Assembly: GCA_035610365.1 (NCBI GenBank)
Contig: CM069432.1
Location: 75,830,520 to 75,894,519, forward strand
Source: Aquatica leii
Lineage: Eukaryota; Arthropoda; Insecta; Coleoptera; Lampyridae
Reading direction: 5' to 3'
Length of the DNA: 64,000 nt
The notes below the pieces were generated by a model, which worked only from the letters and a program-made list of their open reading frames with translations, searched no databases and was not told where the DNA came from. Made by a program: the position numbers and the translations under genes. Positions within the stretch are counted from its first letter, which is position 1; every line of letters starts with the position of its first letter. Below are positions 25,393 through 36,719 of this stretch, piece by piece.

Positions 25393-26699
25393 CTGATTTA
25401 AATTATCCTTAAAAATAATTCTAATTTCGAGCGGTCTCGAAGTTAAACGAAAAAACCCGAAAAATGCATTTTTTGGAATAGGCTAATATTTTGCTTATTC
25501 TAACAGTTACAAAAAAAAAATTGAGCAAAATTTATTTATTTCATTGTAACAAACTAATTTATGTTTTCTAAAAATTTATCACAAATACCGTTTTTAAGAT
25601 ATTGGTAGCAACTTTCTTATTTTAAATGGGCACCATCTTGGATTTTGACAAAAATAGATTGTATTTTTTTTCAGTTTTCAACAACGTATAACAATCTATG
25701 CTTTAAATGACGGATAACGGCAAACTTGATTACTTAAATTAAAATAAGTTAGTCATGAAAACAAATGAAATTTAACAAAACTTGGTAAAACAAATAACTT
25801 CCCATACTGTCAGATCGTTTAGTTTTATTAGTTTATGCACCAAATCGGTGTTTTATCAGTTTTTAATGATAAATTAATCATTTATTTCTAATGGCTACTT
25901 TTCCTCTATACGAACAATATGATATGTTTTGTACTTATATTAGATTTAACAAAAGTTCGCACTTTGCTGCTCAAGACTATGAAAATAATTTCCCAGAAAG
26001 ACAACAACCATATGCTAGTGTATTTTAACGGTTAGACAAAAGTAAGCAGCAATACGGTAGCTTAAGAAAACCCACTCGTAATACAAACGTACTTGACGAA
26101 GACTATCAATTTTAATTATTCTAATGTTGAAGAGTTACAAGAATCCGTACAAGAAGCTTGAAATAGTGTTAATCGTCATACATTGCGTAAAGTAACCACC
26201 AGTATCTTAATGCGATGCCAGTTATGTATAGCAAACAACGCACTGCATATTGAACATTTGCTTTGATTAAATAATGTGATAGTAGTTTTAACCTTTTCTT
26301 ATATTCATGTTTAATCAAATTGATTTGTTTTCATGGCTTACTGAGTTTCATTCAAACCATAATAAGTTTGCTATTATCCTTAATTTAAAACATAGGTTGT
26401 TATACATTGTTGAAAACAGAAAAAAAATACAATCTATTTATGTCAAAATCCAAGATGGCGCCCATTTAAAATAAGAAAGTTGCTACCATTATCTCGAAAA
26501 CGGTATTTGTGATAAAATTTTAGAAAACATAAATTAGTTCGTTACAATGAAATAAATAAATCTTGCTTAAAAATTTTTTTTGTAATTGTTAGAATAAACA
26601 AAATATTAGGCTTTTACCAAAAATGTCTTTTTCCGTTTTTTCCGTTTAACTGTGGGACCGCTCGGAATTCGAATTATTTTTAAAGATAATCTAAATCAG
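25393..26699 (+). mobile_element. Long-TIR mariner-type element retaining only the DUF4817 part
   Basis: Inverted arms of about 380 bp (25393-25772 and 26322-26699) begin CTGATTTA..TTATC on each strand and stay alignable throughout, with ATGGCGCCC / GGGCACCAT in both arms. The same ATGGCGCCC word occurs beside the right arm of the 20470-21850 element. The interior is only about 550 bp, so most of the transposase gene is gone. This looks like a deletion derivative mobilised in trans. Confidence 0.8.
25891..26240 (+). pseudogene. N-terminal helix-turn-helix (DUF4817-like) of a mariner-type transposase
   Basis: From ATG at 25891 the frame reads FPLYEQYDMFCTYIRFNK, HFAAQDYENNFPERQQPY, one stop, then RLDKSKQQYGSLRKPTR. 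This matches the N-terminal helix-turn-helix (DUF4817) found before DDE_3 transposases in insects: a DM.. helix, AAR.Y..RFPNRR.P and a linker LRKPTR. The frame dies at about 26115. No catalytic block follows before the right arm. Confidence 0.75.
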
Positions 26700-27129
26700 T
26701 ACGAAAAAGGAGAAGTAAAACTTTTTTAGTCGTTAATGTTATTTGTAAGTATGTATTTTTTTTTATAATCTCAAACTTCAAATTTATAAACAATTATATA
26801 CTTAAATCATATAATTCTCTTGTAAAATAAAACATAAATACACTAATGTAATAGCGAAGACTTCTACGGCCCGAGTCTATACTAAAGACTTCGCGTCTTC
26901 CAAGTTTAGACCGTGTCATTGTTGTAACCAAAACTGCCCACGTTTTGTCCAGAGAAATTAAAGAACTTAAACAAACAACCAAAGTCTAACTAAGAACCTC
27001 TCAAAAGTTAGGCAATCAACTTGTAAACCAAGCCAGATTGTAAGTAAACCCTATAAAGATAAGAAGGAAAATGAAAAACTTGAAAAAGCAAACGACAATC
27101 TAACAAAGAACCACTACAGAGTTAGGTAA
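26700..27129. other. Non-coding tail of the Penelope-like region with a repeated segment
   Basis: About 60 bp is present twice in direct orientation: near 26972-27042 and 27088-27148 (AACCAAGCCA preceded by GTTAGGCAATCAAC or GTTAGGTAATCAAC). It lies downstream of the Penelope-like endonuclease in its reading direction, so it may be the 3' untranslated part of that element. Confidence 0.4.
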
Positions 27130-27882
27130 TCAACCAAGCCATATTCTAAATTCCATAGAAGTGACTTTAGACAAAGTAGTCTCCGTATATAAAGAAGAGG
27201 TATTGTCACAGCTAGGTAAGCTCGACTTTAATAGAGTTACGGTCAAAAAAGAGCGGCAATCAAAGAGGGGATAGCTCGAAATCATGGTTAGGATTAAAGT
27301 TATTACGGTGTTTGTGATGATTTCTATGCTCTCTCGGATTTTCCTATTGAAGAAGAATAGAGATTTTGCAATTACCGGAACGTTATCAAAATCTATATTT
27401 TGATCTGTAGTCAAATGATGTTCAGCAACCGCAGACTTAGAAATATACCTTTTCTTTATACAACGATCATGTTCTGAAATGCAAGTACTGACGAGAAGTA
27501 GAACTTGGGGATCCAGTTTTATAGTTTTTAAACTTTAAATAAAATGCCGAGAGTTGAGAATGTTAAAAGAGATCTTACCCGTAAATTCGCAAAGAATGTT
27601 GGACAAGAACTTGTTTAGCTTGTAAGAGATTGGATAGTACTGACGATAGATCAAAAGAGAATACCTTGTTTGTGAACTTTAGGAAGTCCGTTTAGATGAG
27701 GTGGTTTTTGAATATGAAGGGGTAAAGCGACGTTTAGTTTCTGAAAATAGATTAAAAGATTTGTTGATTTGGCTGACCTCACGTTCAATCCTTGAAGCGA
27801 GATTGCGAGTTAGAAGAGCGTGTGTTTTCTCAGACAAAATATAATTGATTTTTGCAGCATAATTTGCCAGCTGGAAAAACAA
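27130..27882 (-). pseudogene. Penelope-like retroelement, internally deleted
   Basis: On the minus strand a reverse-transcriptase start is followed almost at once by the C-terminal endonuclease. Near 27790-27740 SRIEREVSQINKSF and ETKRRFTPSYSK lead, after a frame slip, to PPHLNGLPKVHKQGI (about 27700), the conserved GLPKxHK block of Penelope-like RT. The finger and palm with the YxDD motif are absent. From about 27455 SKSAVAEHHLTTDQNIDFDN and FFNRKIRESIEI match the end of a GIY-YIG endonuclease, usually SAVAEH..GH.I.F..I and R.IREAIEI. About 1 kb is therefore deleted near 27530. It is inactive. Such elements can carry hammerhead ribozymes in their terminal repeats; none was seen next to this copy. 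Confidence 0.85.
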
Positions 27883-28899
27883 GAATATGGCAAAGAAGAT
27901 GTCTCATAGAAGACTCGACAGCACATAAAATATCTTGTTTAGAAATACGTTTGGGAGCAACAGCAAAATTCAAATTGAAAAATAAATTCAGTCAGACAAA
28001 ACAAAGATTGAGTTAATACACACAACAAATTAATTAATCAATAAGCATAGTTTGCGAGGAATTTGTTATAAACTAAAAACTTGCGTACTAGCATTTGTAA
28101 AATAGAATCAGCACATTCCTATTCGAATTAAAATATGGTTGAATTCGAATTAATTCGAAAAAAAGCAAAAAACAATTGTCACAAAGAAAATGTCAATTAT
28201 ATCAGTTACATAAAAAAATTAAACTTTGTTCTAATATAAATGTTTATAAAACTTTTTGGCCACGCTTGTAAAAACGTTAAACCATAAACATCTTGACTTA
28301 ATTTGAAAAAATTTTTGCAGATAGATTTAGCGGGCGATAAAAGTGACAGGCCAAGCACTTGCAGAACAAGAGATTTTTAAGTAATAGCCGATTGTTAAAA
28401 CGTTAAAAATTTTTAAACCACAAAATTGCTAGATTGCCTAAATCATGAACGTCACAAAACCCATAAATTACGAATTGGAGTACATTAACTTTTTTAGTAA
28501 TATCGTATATTTTAGCAGCTTAAATTGTAATACTGCCTTAAAGGTGGATAAGAATGCTGTCGCAACTCTCACCCTCTAGCTATCTACCCGCCAATTTATT
28601 ATTATTTTTCATCAATACGTATCGAATACCACCGACAAAATCATGACGTATAAGTTTTAAAAGAACAAAACAGGTAGCTTTGAAAAGACAAATATACTGT
28701 AAGATTATTCTCAAAATTCTAAAGCATAATATAAAAATTGAAATTTCAGAGCTTGAAAATTTTTTACAAACTAAGTTTAAATATTAAAATCTATCATAAA
28801 TTTATAATTTTCTACAAAACAACTAGTCAGTTTAACAAAACTTAACACAACGGCGACAATATATATTTTTTAAATTACCGCAGATGCTTAACAATTTAA

Positions 28900-29125
28900 C
28901 AATAACTAGATTAATCACCCATTTTCGTAAATGCGGATCATTTGCAGACAAGAAGAGAATGGGAAGACCAGTTATTTTGACTCAGAATTGAGATTAGAAA
29001 TGTAATGCTGCGTTCACTTTCAAACAGCTTGAAGAGATTATAAACACACTATCCGATTCGGTATGCATATCATGTTCGTAGTGTTCAGTAATTGGTAGAG
29101 CTAAATAAACAAAAACGCTTTGTAC
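28900..29125 (+). pseudogene. Mariner transposase N-terminal fragment
   Basis: HFRKCGSFADKKRMGRP (about 28920-28970) followed by IRNVMLRSLSNSLKRL matches the end of the helix-turn-helix and GRP linker of insect mariner transposases. Stops interrupt it. Catalytic blocks do not follow in the proper order. Confidence 0.6.
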
Positions 29126-29279
29126 GAGGCTTGTTCAACTGAAACCTATCTTTGGGCAGCTTAGCTTTCAAAACAATTGTAATCACTTAACTGACGTTTT
29201 TCAGTGTTAGTTGTGTATGTAAACGTCACATTTCTTATCATTTGTATTTGACAGTTATTTTAAGTATTGTGACTCGATC

Positions 29280-29560
29280 AGGTGCATTGCGTACTGCATC
29301 AACAGACAGGAATGTGGCATGTGAAAGAAATGAGGGTATTAGGGCATCCACCCTATAATCCCGATTTATGGCCTTGCTATTTGCACATCTTTGAGCCACT
29401 GAAAAAGACGTTAATATGTTATCGTTTTCAGTTGGACGAAGAAGTACAAAATTCGAGCAACAGCCACAAGAATTCTTTAAGCAAGGTATACATCGGTTGG
29501 TGAAACCATAGGAAATGCGCCTTAATTGCCAATAAATTTTTTTCTGAACCAAAGATGGAT
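29280..29560 (+). pseudogene. Mariner transposase C-terminal fragment
   Basis: LGHPPYNPDLWPCYLHIFEP then LKKTLICYRFQLDEEVQ matches the third catalytic block of mariner (PPYSPDLAPxDYHLF, then L..KRF.tDEEVQ). The usual Asp after P-x is Cys (WPCYLHIF), so the third catalytic residue is lost. EFFKQGIHRLVKP follows after a frame slip (about 29467), then a stop. Inactive. Confidence 0.75.
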
Positions 29561-29790
29561 TCAATTGAACAAGCTTCGTACATTTTTTGACAACTATGGA
29601 ATTGAAGACCTTGTTTGTTTTTTCTTCACCGATGAGGAATATTTTCGTTTGAGTGAATACATAAATAGTGTAATAAATATATTTTCAATTAAAAATCCCC
29701 TTTGCACGATCACAAACTTGGAGTGTGATGTCATATTATGTCGAATAGTAAGTTATTTTTTCTTTGAAAACGAACAATAGTGTGTACTAA
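29560..29790 (+). pseudogene. Mariner transposase first-Asp fragment, out of order
   Basis: FFFTDEEYFRLSEYINS..NIFSIKNPL (about 29615-29700) matches the first catalytic block of mariner (FFSDEAWFHLSGYINSQN.R.WS.ENPH). The segment stays open to 29778. It lies downstream of the third-Asp block at 29330, the reverse of the order in a real transposase, so it comes from a second copy or a rearrangement. Confidence 0.65.
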
Positions 29791-32334
29791 TACATCATAA
29801 CGCAATTTATTTTGTTGTTTGAAATAAACGAACCTAATTGTTGGTTGCAGCAGGACGGGGTCACATACAACACATGTAATAAAACAATGCATTGCTTACT
29901 TGTGAAGGTGTAAAAAAATATTTTAAAGTAGAGTGTCGACTCACCTGATTGGCTAGCTTAAGTAAAAAATGGTTGTTGGTTAAGCTGTTAGTATCTAACT
30001 TTCGTCTGAAGAGTCGGTGCCTTGCGCCATCTTTTCTTGCGTTTCAAAAGGAACGAAAAGTCTAGGTCAGACAAAGAAAATGCCCCAAACCCGCAATCCT
30101 TATTCTGTGTTGAAAAATAAAACAACCAAAGGTTATAACAGACTTAATTACGATTTATTCTAGACTAGTACTGCACCCAGCTGATAAAACAAGAGGAAAA
30201 ACAAGAGACAAAAATATATCACACCGATGTTCCAGACTAAGTATTAGTTGTCGGTGCACTCCTAAATTATACATAGATAGAGTATTCACACATCGTAGCT
30301 ACGTCAGTGATAACAAACACTAGCATCTAAATTAAATTGACACTACAATCAGTTTTTATCCTAATTCAATATTACCGATTATCGTGTAAATTGCATTAAA
30401 ATTATAGGTGGTTTTATAGCATAAATCAATAAAGTTTATAGCAGATTTGGAAGTAAATACCTCTAAGTTGACCTACGTGCGTAAAAAATATCATTGACTT
30501 ACAGCGATCGCTTAACTTCAAATGACTAAACGCGTTCGCACTTGAATATTTTTATTATTAATATTCTCACGTATAACGTCAAACGTGCAAGCGAAATAAA
30601 AAATTCTGGTTTAACTAACCTTTCTAACACAAATAATATGCGCCACGTACTTCCAAATCTTTTTACAAAATGAAATTATAGAATCGTGATAGTAATTTAA
30701 ATGTTAATGACATTAATAGTTTTTAAGTGACACAAACAAATAACCTTAATTTACATTAAATCGAACGATACTTGTAGTTTAAATGACGATTAGCACTTTT
30801 TAGCTTTTGATGCACCGAAAAATCCCAATTTGCTTATCGTGAACTCTGACAAAATCACTTCGAAACAAATTCACAGCAGTGGTTTATTCTAATGTGTGTC
30901 CTCGTTTGACTCGATATATTAGTAATTAAAATATAAATACCTTACAGTACGGTACTACAAAGAAACGCACATATCAAGATTGGCCATACCATTTTATTTC
31001 TGATTAACTTGTTTCAAACCTTTACATGGGTCGAATAATTAATACCAGTTGTGGAACTTCAGCAATAAAAATAACATGAGGATAACAAAGAAGAAACTAT
31101 GAAAACAAGAATTGGTAATCCGCAATCACGTGTGGATAAATTCATAACTAACTTCAATTAGATCTCCGTTGAAACGCAACACGAAAATTAGTCTCAAGCG
31201 GCCCGTTGTCTACGTGCGCTGTTGATGGATGACAAATTTTATCTCTTACCGACTTTTGTTTTAAACCCGGCCCGGGTAGCATATTTCATGTGGGATAAGG
31301 TATCGCGTGTAGTAAAGTTCTACGAAAGAAATTTTTAAACATCCATCATCTCTGCAATTAAAATCGTGAAAATGTGTCTTGGTCATAGTGAAAGTTAGTA
31401 GCCGGCGCAGTCCGTCAGCTCTTTAGTCTATGTGGTAAAGCAGCTGATAATTCAGTGCACGTGTTGGTTTTGTTTGGATGTTCTGCGTACAAAAGCATAT
31501 CACGACAATAAAATTGGTACAGAAAATGATCATTCACGGACAAAAAACTTTTAGATATTTTGAGTAACTTATCTGCGAAAATATGTGATGTTATTTTACA
31601 TAAATGAAAACTTATTTTCACACGTAAAAATGTGATAGTAATGAAGATAATTACTCATCTAAAAGCAATGAGGAGTCCTTGAATACTAAATAAATGAAGC
31701 TCCTTAAAGCGGGCATTTACCTATCTAAAAATGTAGCAATTATTTTAGAACATTTTGAGTTGAAATTTTCTCCAGACATGCAGAATGCATGTGGCTAGAA
31801 CGTGGAGCTTAGTTTTTTTAATTTTAATTTTTTTTTGAAGCTGTTGAAGAACACACAGAACAATGCTTAACTTTTATCAATGACTGCTACACATTTTGTG
31901 AACAATATAAAAAAAATGTACTGCGATAACATAACAATTAGATCTAAAATATTTAAAACCGTAAACGTCTACAAACACTATTTATGTTAGTATTTTACAA
32001 ACGCTATGAGAAAAACTTCTTCCAGAGTTAGTACATTCAAGGTTTGATAGAAATCTTCCAATCAGAGATTAATTGACCAGTAACAGAGTAAATCAGATAT
32101 TTACATGTATAAGCATTTATTCCTTAATTTTCAGTTATCTTGTTAACAAAATTTTAGTATCGGCATAATACTTGTAAACAACCTGTTTTAGTTTTCAGAG
32201 AACAAGAGTAACAACGAAGAAATAAAAACATCTTCTGGTTCTAAAGATAACAGAACACTAGTGCGCATAGGAATATTGATGGCTTGAATGGAAAAAATTT
32301 CAAAGAAGATAGACTATTCCTCTCTTACTCAATT
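29791..32334. other. Non-coding stretch
   Basis: No family recognised. A less AT-rich block at 31190-31430 holds no coding signal I can name. Confidence 0.4.
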
Positions 32335-33360
32335 TATTCTGTGCTGGTTGATAATAACATATTAGATTATATTGTTGATTTAACTAATGTATATGCCAGG
32401 CATCCATTGTGATTGAGAAGGATGTTACATCTCACTCAAAAGTACACGATTGGTTTCCTACAGATAGATATGAGATCAAACGTTATTAATTATTATTTAT
32501 TAATTATATGTATTTTATATGGGAATAGTTTGTCCATGAAAACTAGCATTATTGCATTTAAACTAAGGTTACAAAGTAAATTTGCTTCTGCAGCTATGTT
32601 TCAAAACAAGCTCAAATTGCTTTTGAGGATGGTTTACTTTGTACAGAATTTTGTCGATAAGATAATCCATAATTTTCAGAGAGCACTCAAACCTGGCGAA
32701 ACAATATGTATTGACGAATCACTAATACTATTCCCTTGTCGTGTTGTAATGCGCTAACATCTTAAAGGAAAACGTCATAACATAAAAATCTACGACTGTA
32801 AGAATCATGATCAAAACTGAACGACTCCATTCAAAGTAGTGATGAAACTGTTTGAACCGTTGTTGATTTGCAGAAAAACCATAGTCACGGACAATTAGTA
32901 CACTAGTTTATTATTAGCCGAACTATTGCTGAATAAGCAAACACACTTAATTGGCACCTTGAGGAAAACCCGCGCAAAGTGATTCAAATAAATCTTAAGC
33001 ACGGTGAATACTTTGCAAAAAAAACTAAAGGAATAACTGTTGTTTCCTGGAGAGATAAGCGGTACGCCTTAATACTCTCTACAAAATACTTCAAAATTGT
33101 CAAGGACAAACAAAGAAAAAAACGAAAGTGGTAGTTACCTACAATCAAGGAAAATCCCCTATTGATCAGTCAAATCAAACGACAGCTTACTAATCGCCAC
33201 TTAGAAAAACTATTAAATAATATCAAAAACTGACGTTTAAGATCTTACTAAGTATTGCTATGGTAAATGCGTGGTTGACGTACAAAGAAACAGAGAGAAT
33301 TCAAACTTACTGTAAAAGATGTGATGAAGAGCCTCATTTCTGCATTTACTGTTTTAACAA
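32335..33360 (+). pseudogene. piggyBac-like transposase pseudogene
   Basis: A recognisable piggyBac (DDE_Tnp_1_7) core. YIVDLTNVYARHP (about 32370) is the early block. LKPGETICIDESLILFPCR (about 32690-32745) carries the first Asp. KRHNIKIYDC follows, then VVMKLFEPLL and TIVTDNxYTSLLLAELLL (about 32880) with the second Asp, and THLIGTLRKTRAK. SIAMVNAWLTYKE (about 33255) fits the third catalytic region. YCKRCDEEPHFCIYCFNK (about 33307-33360) is the Cys-rich zinc-binding tail of the family. Many stops (32757, 32818, 32897, 32983 and more) make it non-functional. The usual TTAA target duplication and CCC ends were not found. Confidence 0.88.
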
Positions 33361-33733
33361 AAACATTGCTATGGTACGGAGTAAATTTCTTTATTTGCAC
33401 TACTAGGTTTTCTGTTTCTGTTATTATTAAAGAATTTATAAATTTGTTAAACGTTTTACAACGTCAAATTGACAGAGTCGGGGTGGAGGTCAAAAATTTT
33501 TTTCGGTCATATAAACTTGGCTTAGGGAAAAACTATTTTCTTGCTCATATTGCATAATTTTTTAAGTTTCTGTATTTATTTTATAACAAACACTGTTGAA
33601 GCAACCTTAGCTTATTCTTAAACCACTTACGAACATGTGGTCAAAATTGTATAAATTCGAAGTTAAATCATTTAATAATCGTTTAAAAATTTAAATATTC
33701 TTTAACAAATACAATTATAGCATCATAACTATT
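33361..33733. other. Non-coding stretch
   Basis: Nothing recognised between the piggyBac remnant and the next inverted-repeat element. Confidence 0.4.
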
Positions 33734-34403
33734 CTCTGTACGGCGAAAAGATAGAGTTAAGTCCCTCCCATTAAATAGGCGCTAAATTTGAATAAATTTT
33801 TTTTATTGGTTATAATTTTCAAGTCAGTATTACAACAAACAAATTTTTACCTGAGTTTAACGTTCGACATTTTGGTTAATTTATTCGCAGTTTTAAGTTT
33901 TTGTAATTTCCATTCATTTGACGAAATCGTTTTTTTCAATACTTTGAAAGACATTTGTGTATATTCGTGTGAAGGACGACTTCTTCATCTGAATCATCCT
34001 TTTTTTTTATACAGAATGTTATTTAAACTTTCATAAAATATGTCATAATTTTAGTTCGTCAAATTTGTTAATAAGTAAAAATTTAATGAAACCCTTGTTT
34101 ATACGCGTTTGAAATGTTTAGTTGTTCCCTCCAAGTGTTATTTGATAAATTTTAAAAATAAATCGTGTAACTAAATTAACAAATAAAGTTGTAAACGTAT
34201 TTATTTGTTATAAGTAGAAATTTATAATTTATACGTTTTCCTATGTACTTTAATCTTAAATGTCTATATTATACGTTACATAATTTTTGAATTTTCACGT
34301 TTTTACTAATTTGAGCCGTGTAAACTTGTCTCTTCATACATTGGTTTAAATTATCATACAAAATTGAAGGAGGAGCTTAACTCTATCTTTTTGCCGTACA
34401 GGG
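33734..34403. mobile_element. Non-autonomous TIR element, 670 bp
   Basis: Left end CTCTGTACGGCGAAAAGATA (33734) and right end, reverse strand CCCTGTACGGCAAAAAGATA (to 34403), extend as an inverted repeat of about 35 bp through GAGTTAAG..CCTCC. The interior has no recognised protein. Superfamily unknown; it lies about 370 bp from the piggyBac tail but the ends cannot be tied to it. Confidence 0.75.
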
Positions 34404-34899
34404 TTTAGTTTTAATATTGTTTACATCTGTTCTATAGATTTTTTTGTAAACAGATTTAAGATAGTACCGTAAAATACACATTTTAGACAAAACAAGTAAG
34501 AAGTGGAACATCTTTGGTTTCTGCTCCTGTTCATTAAAAAACCAACAAGGATTGATTTTCACTAACAAACGATATTTATATTTCGGCGTTACAAAAGCTC
34601 AAACATTATTTTGACGTTTTGAAGTAAAACTTAATTGTCGTGCGTGACTGATATTACTAAAAAGATTAAACTTAATTTAAAAAAAAATATTATTTGAAGT
34701 TGTGGATTTTTCTTTTATTGTTATTTATTGATAAAAGAATAAAATGTTTTGGGGACTGCTATTTTAAATTAAGTCAACACTATTTTATTTTATATTAATA
34801 ATGTTAAAAATTCTATATAAAATTCGTTTATAACATTCTTACTTTTTAAAGAATTTTTTCTCATCAATTTAGTCCATTGAAAATAAAGAAAATGTTTCA
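34404..34899. other. AT-rich non-coding stretch
   Basis: Lies just upstream of the gypsy gag; a 5' LTR would be expected here but could not be recognised. Confidence 0.35.
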
Positions 34900-35643
34900 A
34901 AACAACGCTTCATAAATTGAGGAACACATACAAGCAAGAAGCAGCAAAAGACAAAATAGAAGAAGTAGAAGAACAATTAGAACAAAAGTTAAAAAAAATT
35001 AAGAACCATGGAAGATAAACTAGAGCAAAAATTCAAAGAAAAAATGCAACCTTTTGAAGCGATAATAAACCAAGTAAGTTGTGGTTTTACGTGGAAAAAC
35101 GCTTAAAATTTTGCAGACTGTTTCTGGCCATTTTTAAATAAATAGAAATACTCATTTCCAACAGGTATACTAAGTTTAAATAAAAAATCAGTTGCAGAAA
35201 TTGCAAAAAGACTTTAAGAGTTTGATGTTGAGATCGCCAACTAACAAAGCTTACATATTCTACAGCACCAGATAGCCTCTTAAAACAGTTGGTTATTGAA
35301 GCTTTTGTAGACCGTCTCTGAGGCAACGTTAGATGACGTTTTAACCCATGCGTTAAAGGTTAAAGTAGCAAAACAAACAATGCACTATGGCAGTCATAAA
35401 CTCCGCTGTGCTGCTGAAGAACCCGTACAGGCACAGAAAGGTATTGATGAAATACTACGACTACTCCGTAAAAAAGTACCGTGTAAGACCGAAGAAGAAA
35501 AAGAAACGTGCTGCACATTGATAGACCAGATCAATGAACGAAGTGTTCAGTTATTGGTCGATACGAAAGTAAAAAAAATATTCATTTACCCCGACAGCTT
35601 ATTAGAAAATGAGAAAACATATCCAGTAACAGTACGACTTTAA
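34900..35643 (+). pseudogene. Ty3/gypsy gag and start of protease
   Basis: The first part of a decayed gypsy copy. 34945-35075 reads as a charged coiled-coil leader (EEVEEQLEQKLKKIK, then KLEQKFKEKMQPFEAIINQ). A broken capsid part follows: VAEIAKRLxEFDVE, LLKQLVIEAFVD, DDVLTHALKVKVAKQ. 35380-35640 is open: the tail of gag, then VQLLVDTKVKKIFIYPD (about 35546), which aligns with the protease site LLVDTGATKTIIR. The DTGA is changed to DTKV. The zinc knuckle expected before it is not intact. See 50060-50160 for a fragment with the DTGA preserved. Confidence 0.75.
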
Positions 35644-35679
35644 ACAGAGACTGTCAAAAAAATACCTACATATAGACGA

Positions 35680-36700
35680 ACTAAAGTAATTATGGGTTTT
35701 GAAAAAAAAGTAGTCCTCTTTTAAGTATTGGTAACCGACGTCACAAAAGTAGTTATTCTGGGAATTGACGCTATAAACAAGTATGGGTTTCACTTAAATA
35801 TGAAAAATGATGTTTTTAAAATTAACGATTAAGGAATTGTTTTTTATTTGTTAGAAAAGGCAACTGTGCGTGTCTTGTTGAGTAATGACGTGACTCTAGA
35901 CTGAAAGTGTGGTGGTGGCACGTCTAGAAGGACATTTCCGGGAAGGTTACATTTGCACTATTAAACAGATTCAAAGCGATTTAGTTAAAAGATACTGGTA
36001 CACTGATACTGGTGAAAAATACGGTGCCAGTAAGCATCCTAAATGTCAACTTAGATCTAGTAACATTCGAGAAAAAACGTCGAAGACCAATGTACGCCAG
36101 TATCTCAAATTGTAACATGCGTAAATTTGAGTGAATCTACGTAGTCAAAAAAGTGTTCACAGCAGTTATTAGACAAGTTTACTTCTACGTGTCAAAATCT
36201 CAGTCATGGCCAGTTGCCAAAAGTTAATTTAGCTGTATCAAGATGTGTTTGTGCTTAAAAGTAGCCAAAGAAATAACTACCATGGTGAAACAATGAACGT
36301 TTTCAATAGTACTGGTAAGAAAAAAAGATGGATACAACTTAACGAAGTAGCTAAAAAGGACAACAGTTGACGATATTCTAGACACTCTGTCAGGGTCTCA
36401 GTGGTTTACAATTTGAACTGGTTTGTGGCAGTTTATTGTTTTGCCTTTTGGTCTGTGTAACACTCTTGCGATGTTGCAAGAACTGTCTTGGAGTATATTC
36501 TTGGTTTAACTGAACGACGTGATTGTGGTTAGAAGGTTGTTTAAAAAACATTTGAACAACTTTAAGGAAGTGTTCTAACGACTTTGTTAATAAGATAATT
36601 GGCAAGATAAATTGAGAGATTGCAAAAGTATGCGTTTAACAAAAACATCAAGTATACTCCTTGAAAGTAGAAAACTGTTTTTTAAGTGGTCCCTAGAGAT
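35680..36700 (+). pseudogene. Ty3/gypsy protease tail and reverse transcriptase
   Basis: VVILGIDAINKYGFHLNMK (about 35750) and ATVRVLLSNDVTL (about 35862) are the post-protease blocks, shared with the minus-strand copy at 42660-43690. RT follows in pieces: KKKDGYNL (about 36322), KDNSTVDDIL..LSGSQWFT (about 36357-36405), then GLWQFIVLPFGLCN (about 36423), the third RT block. The catalytic YxDD is degraded to xLND (about 36507), followed by VIVV and HLNNFKEVF. A large in-frame part between SGSQWFT and GLWQF is missing. Inactive. Confidence 0.8.
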
Positions 36701-36719
36701 TATCAAGGGCACTGCAGTT

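Noticed and set aside
29123-29142. Mariner-like end TACGAGGCTTGTTCAACTG
   Set aside because: No inverted partner was found, so no element border is claimed.
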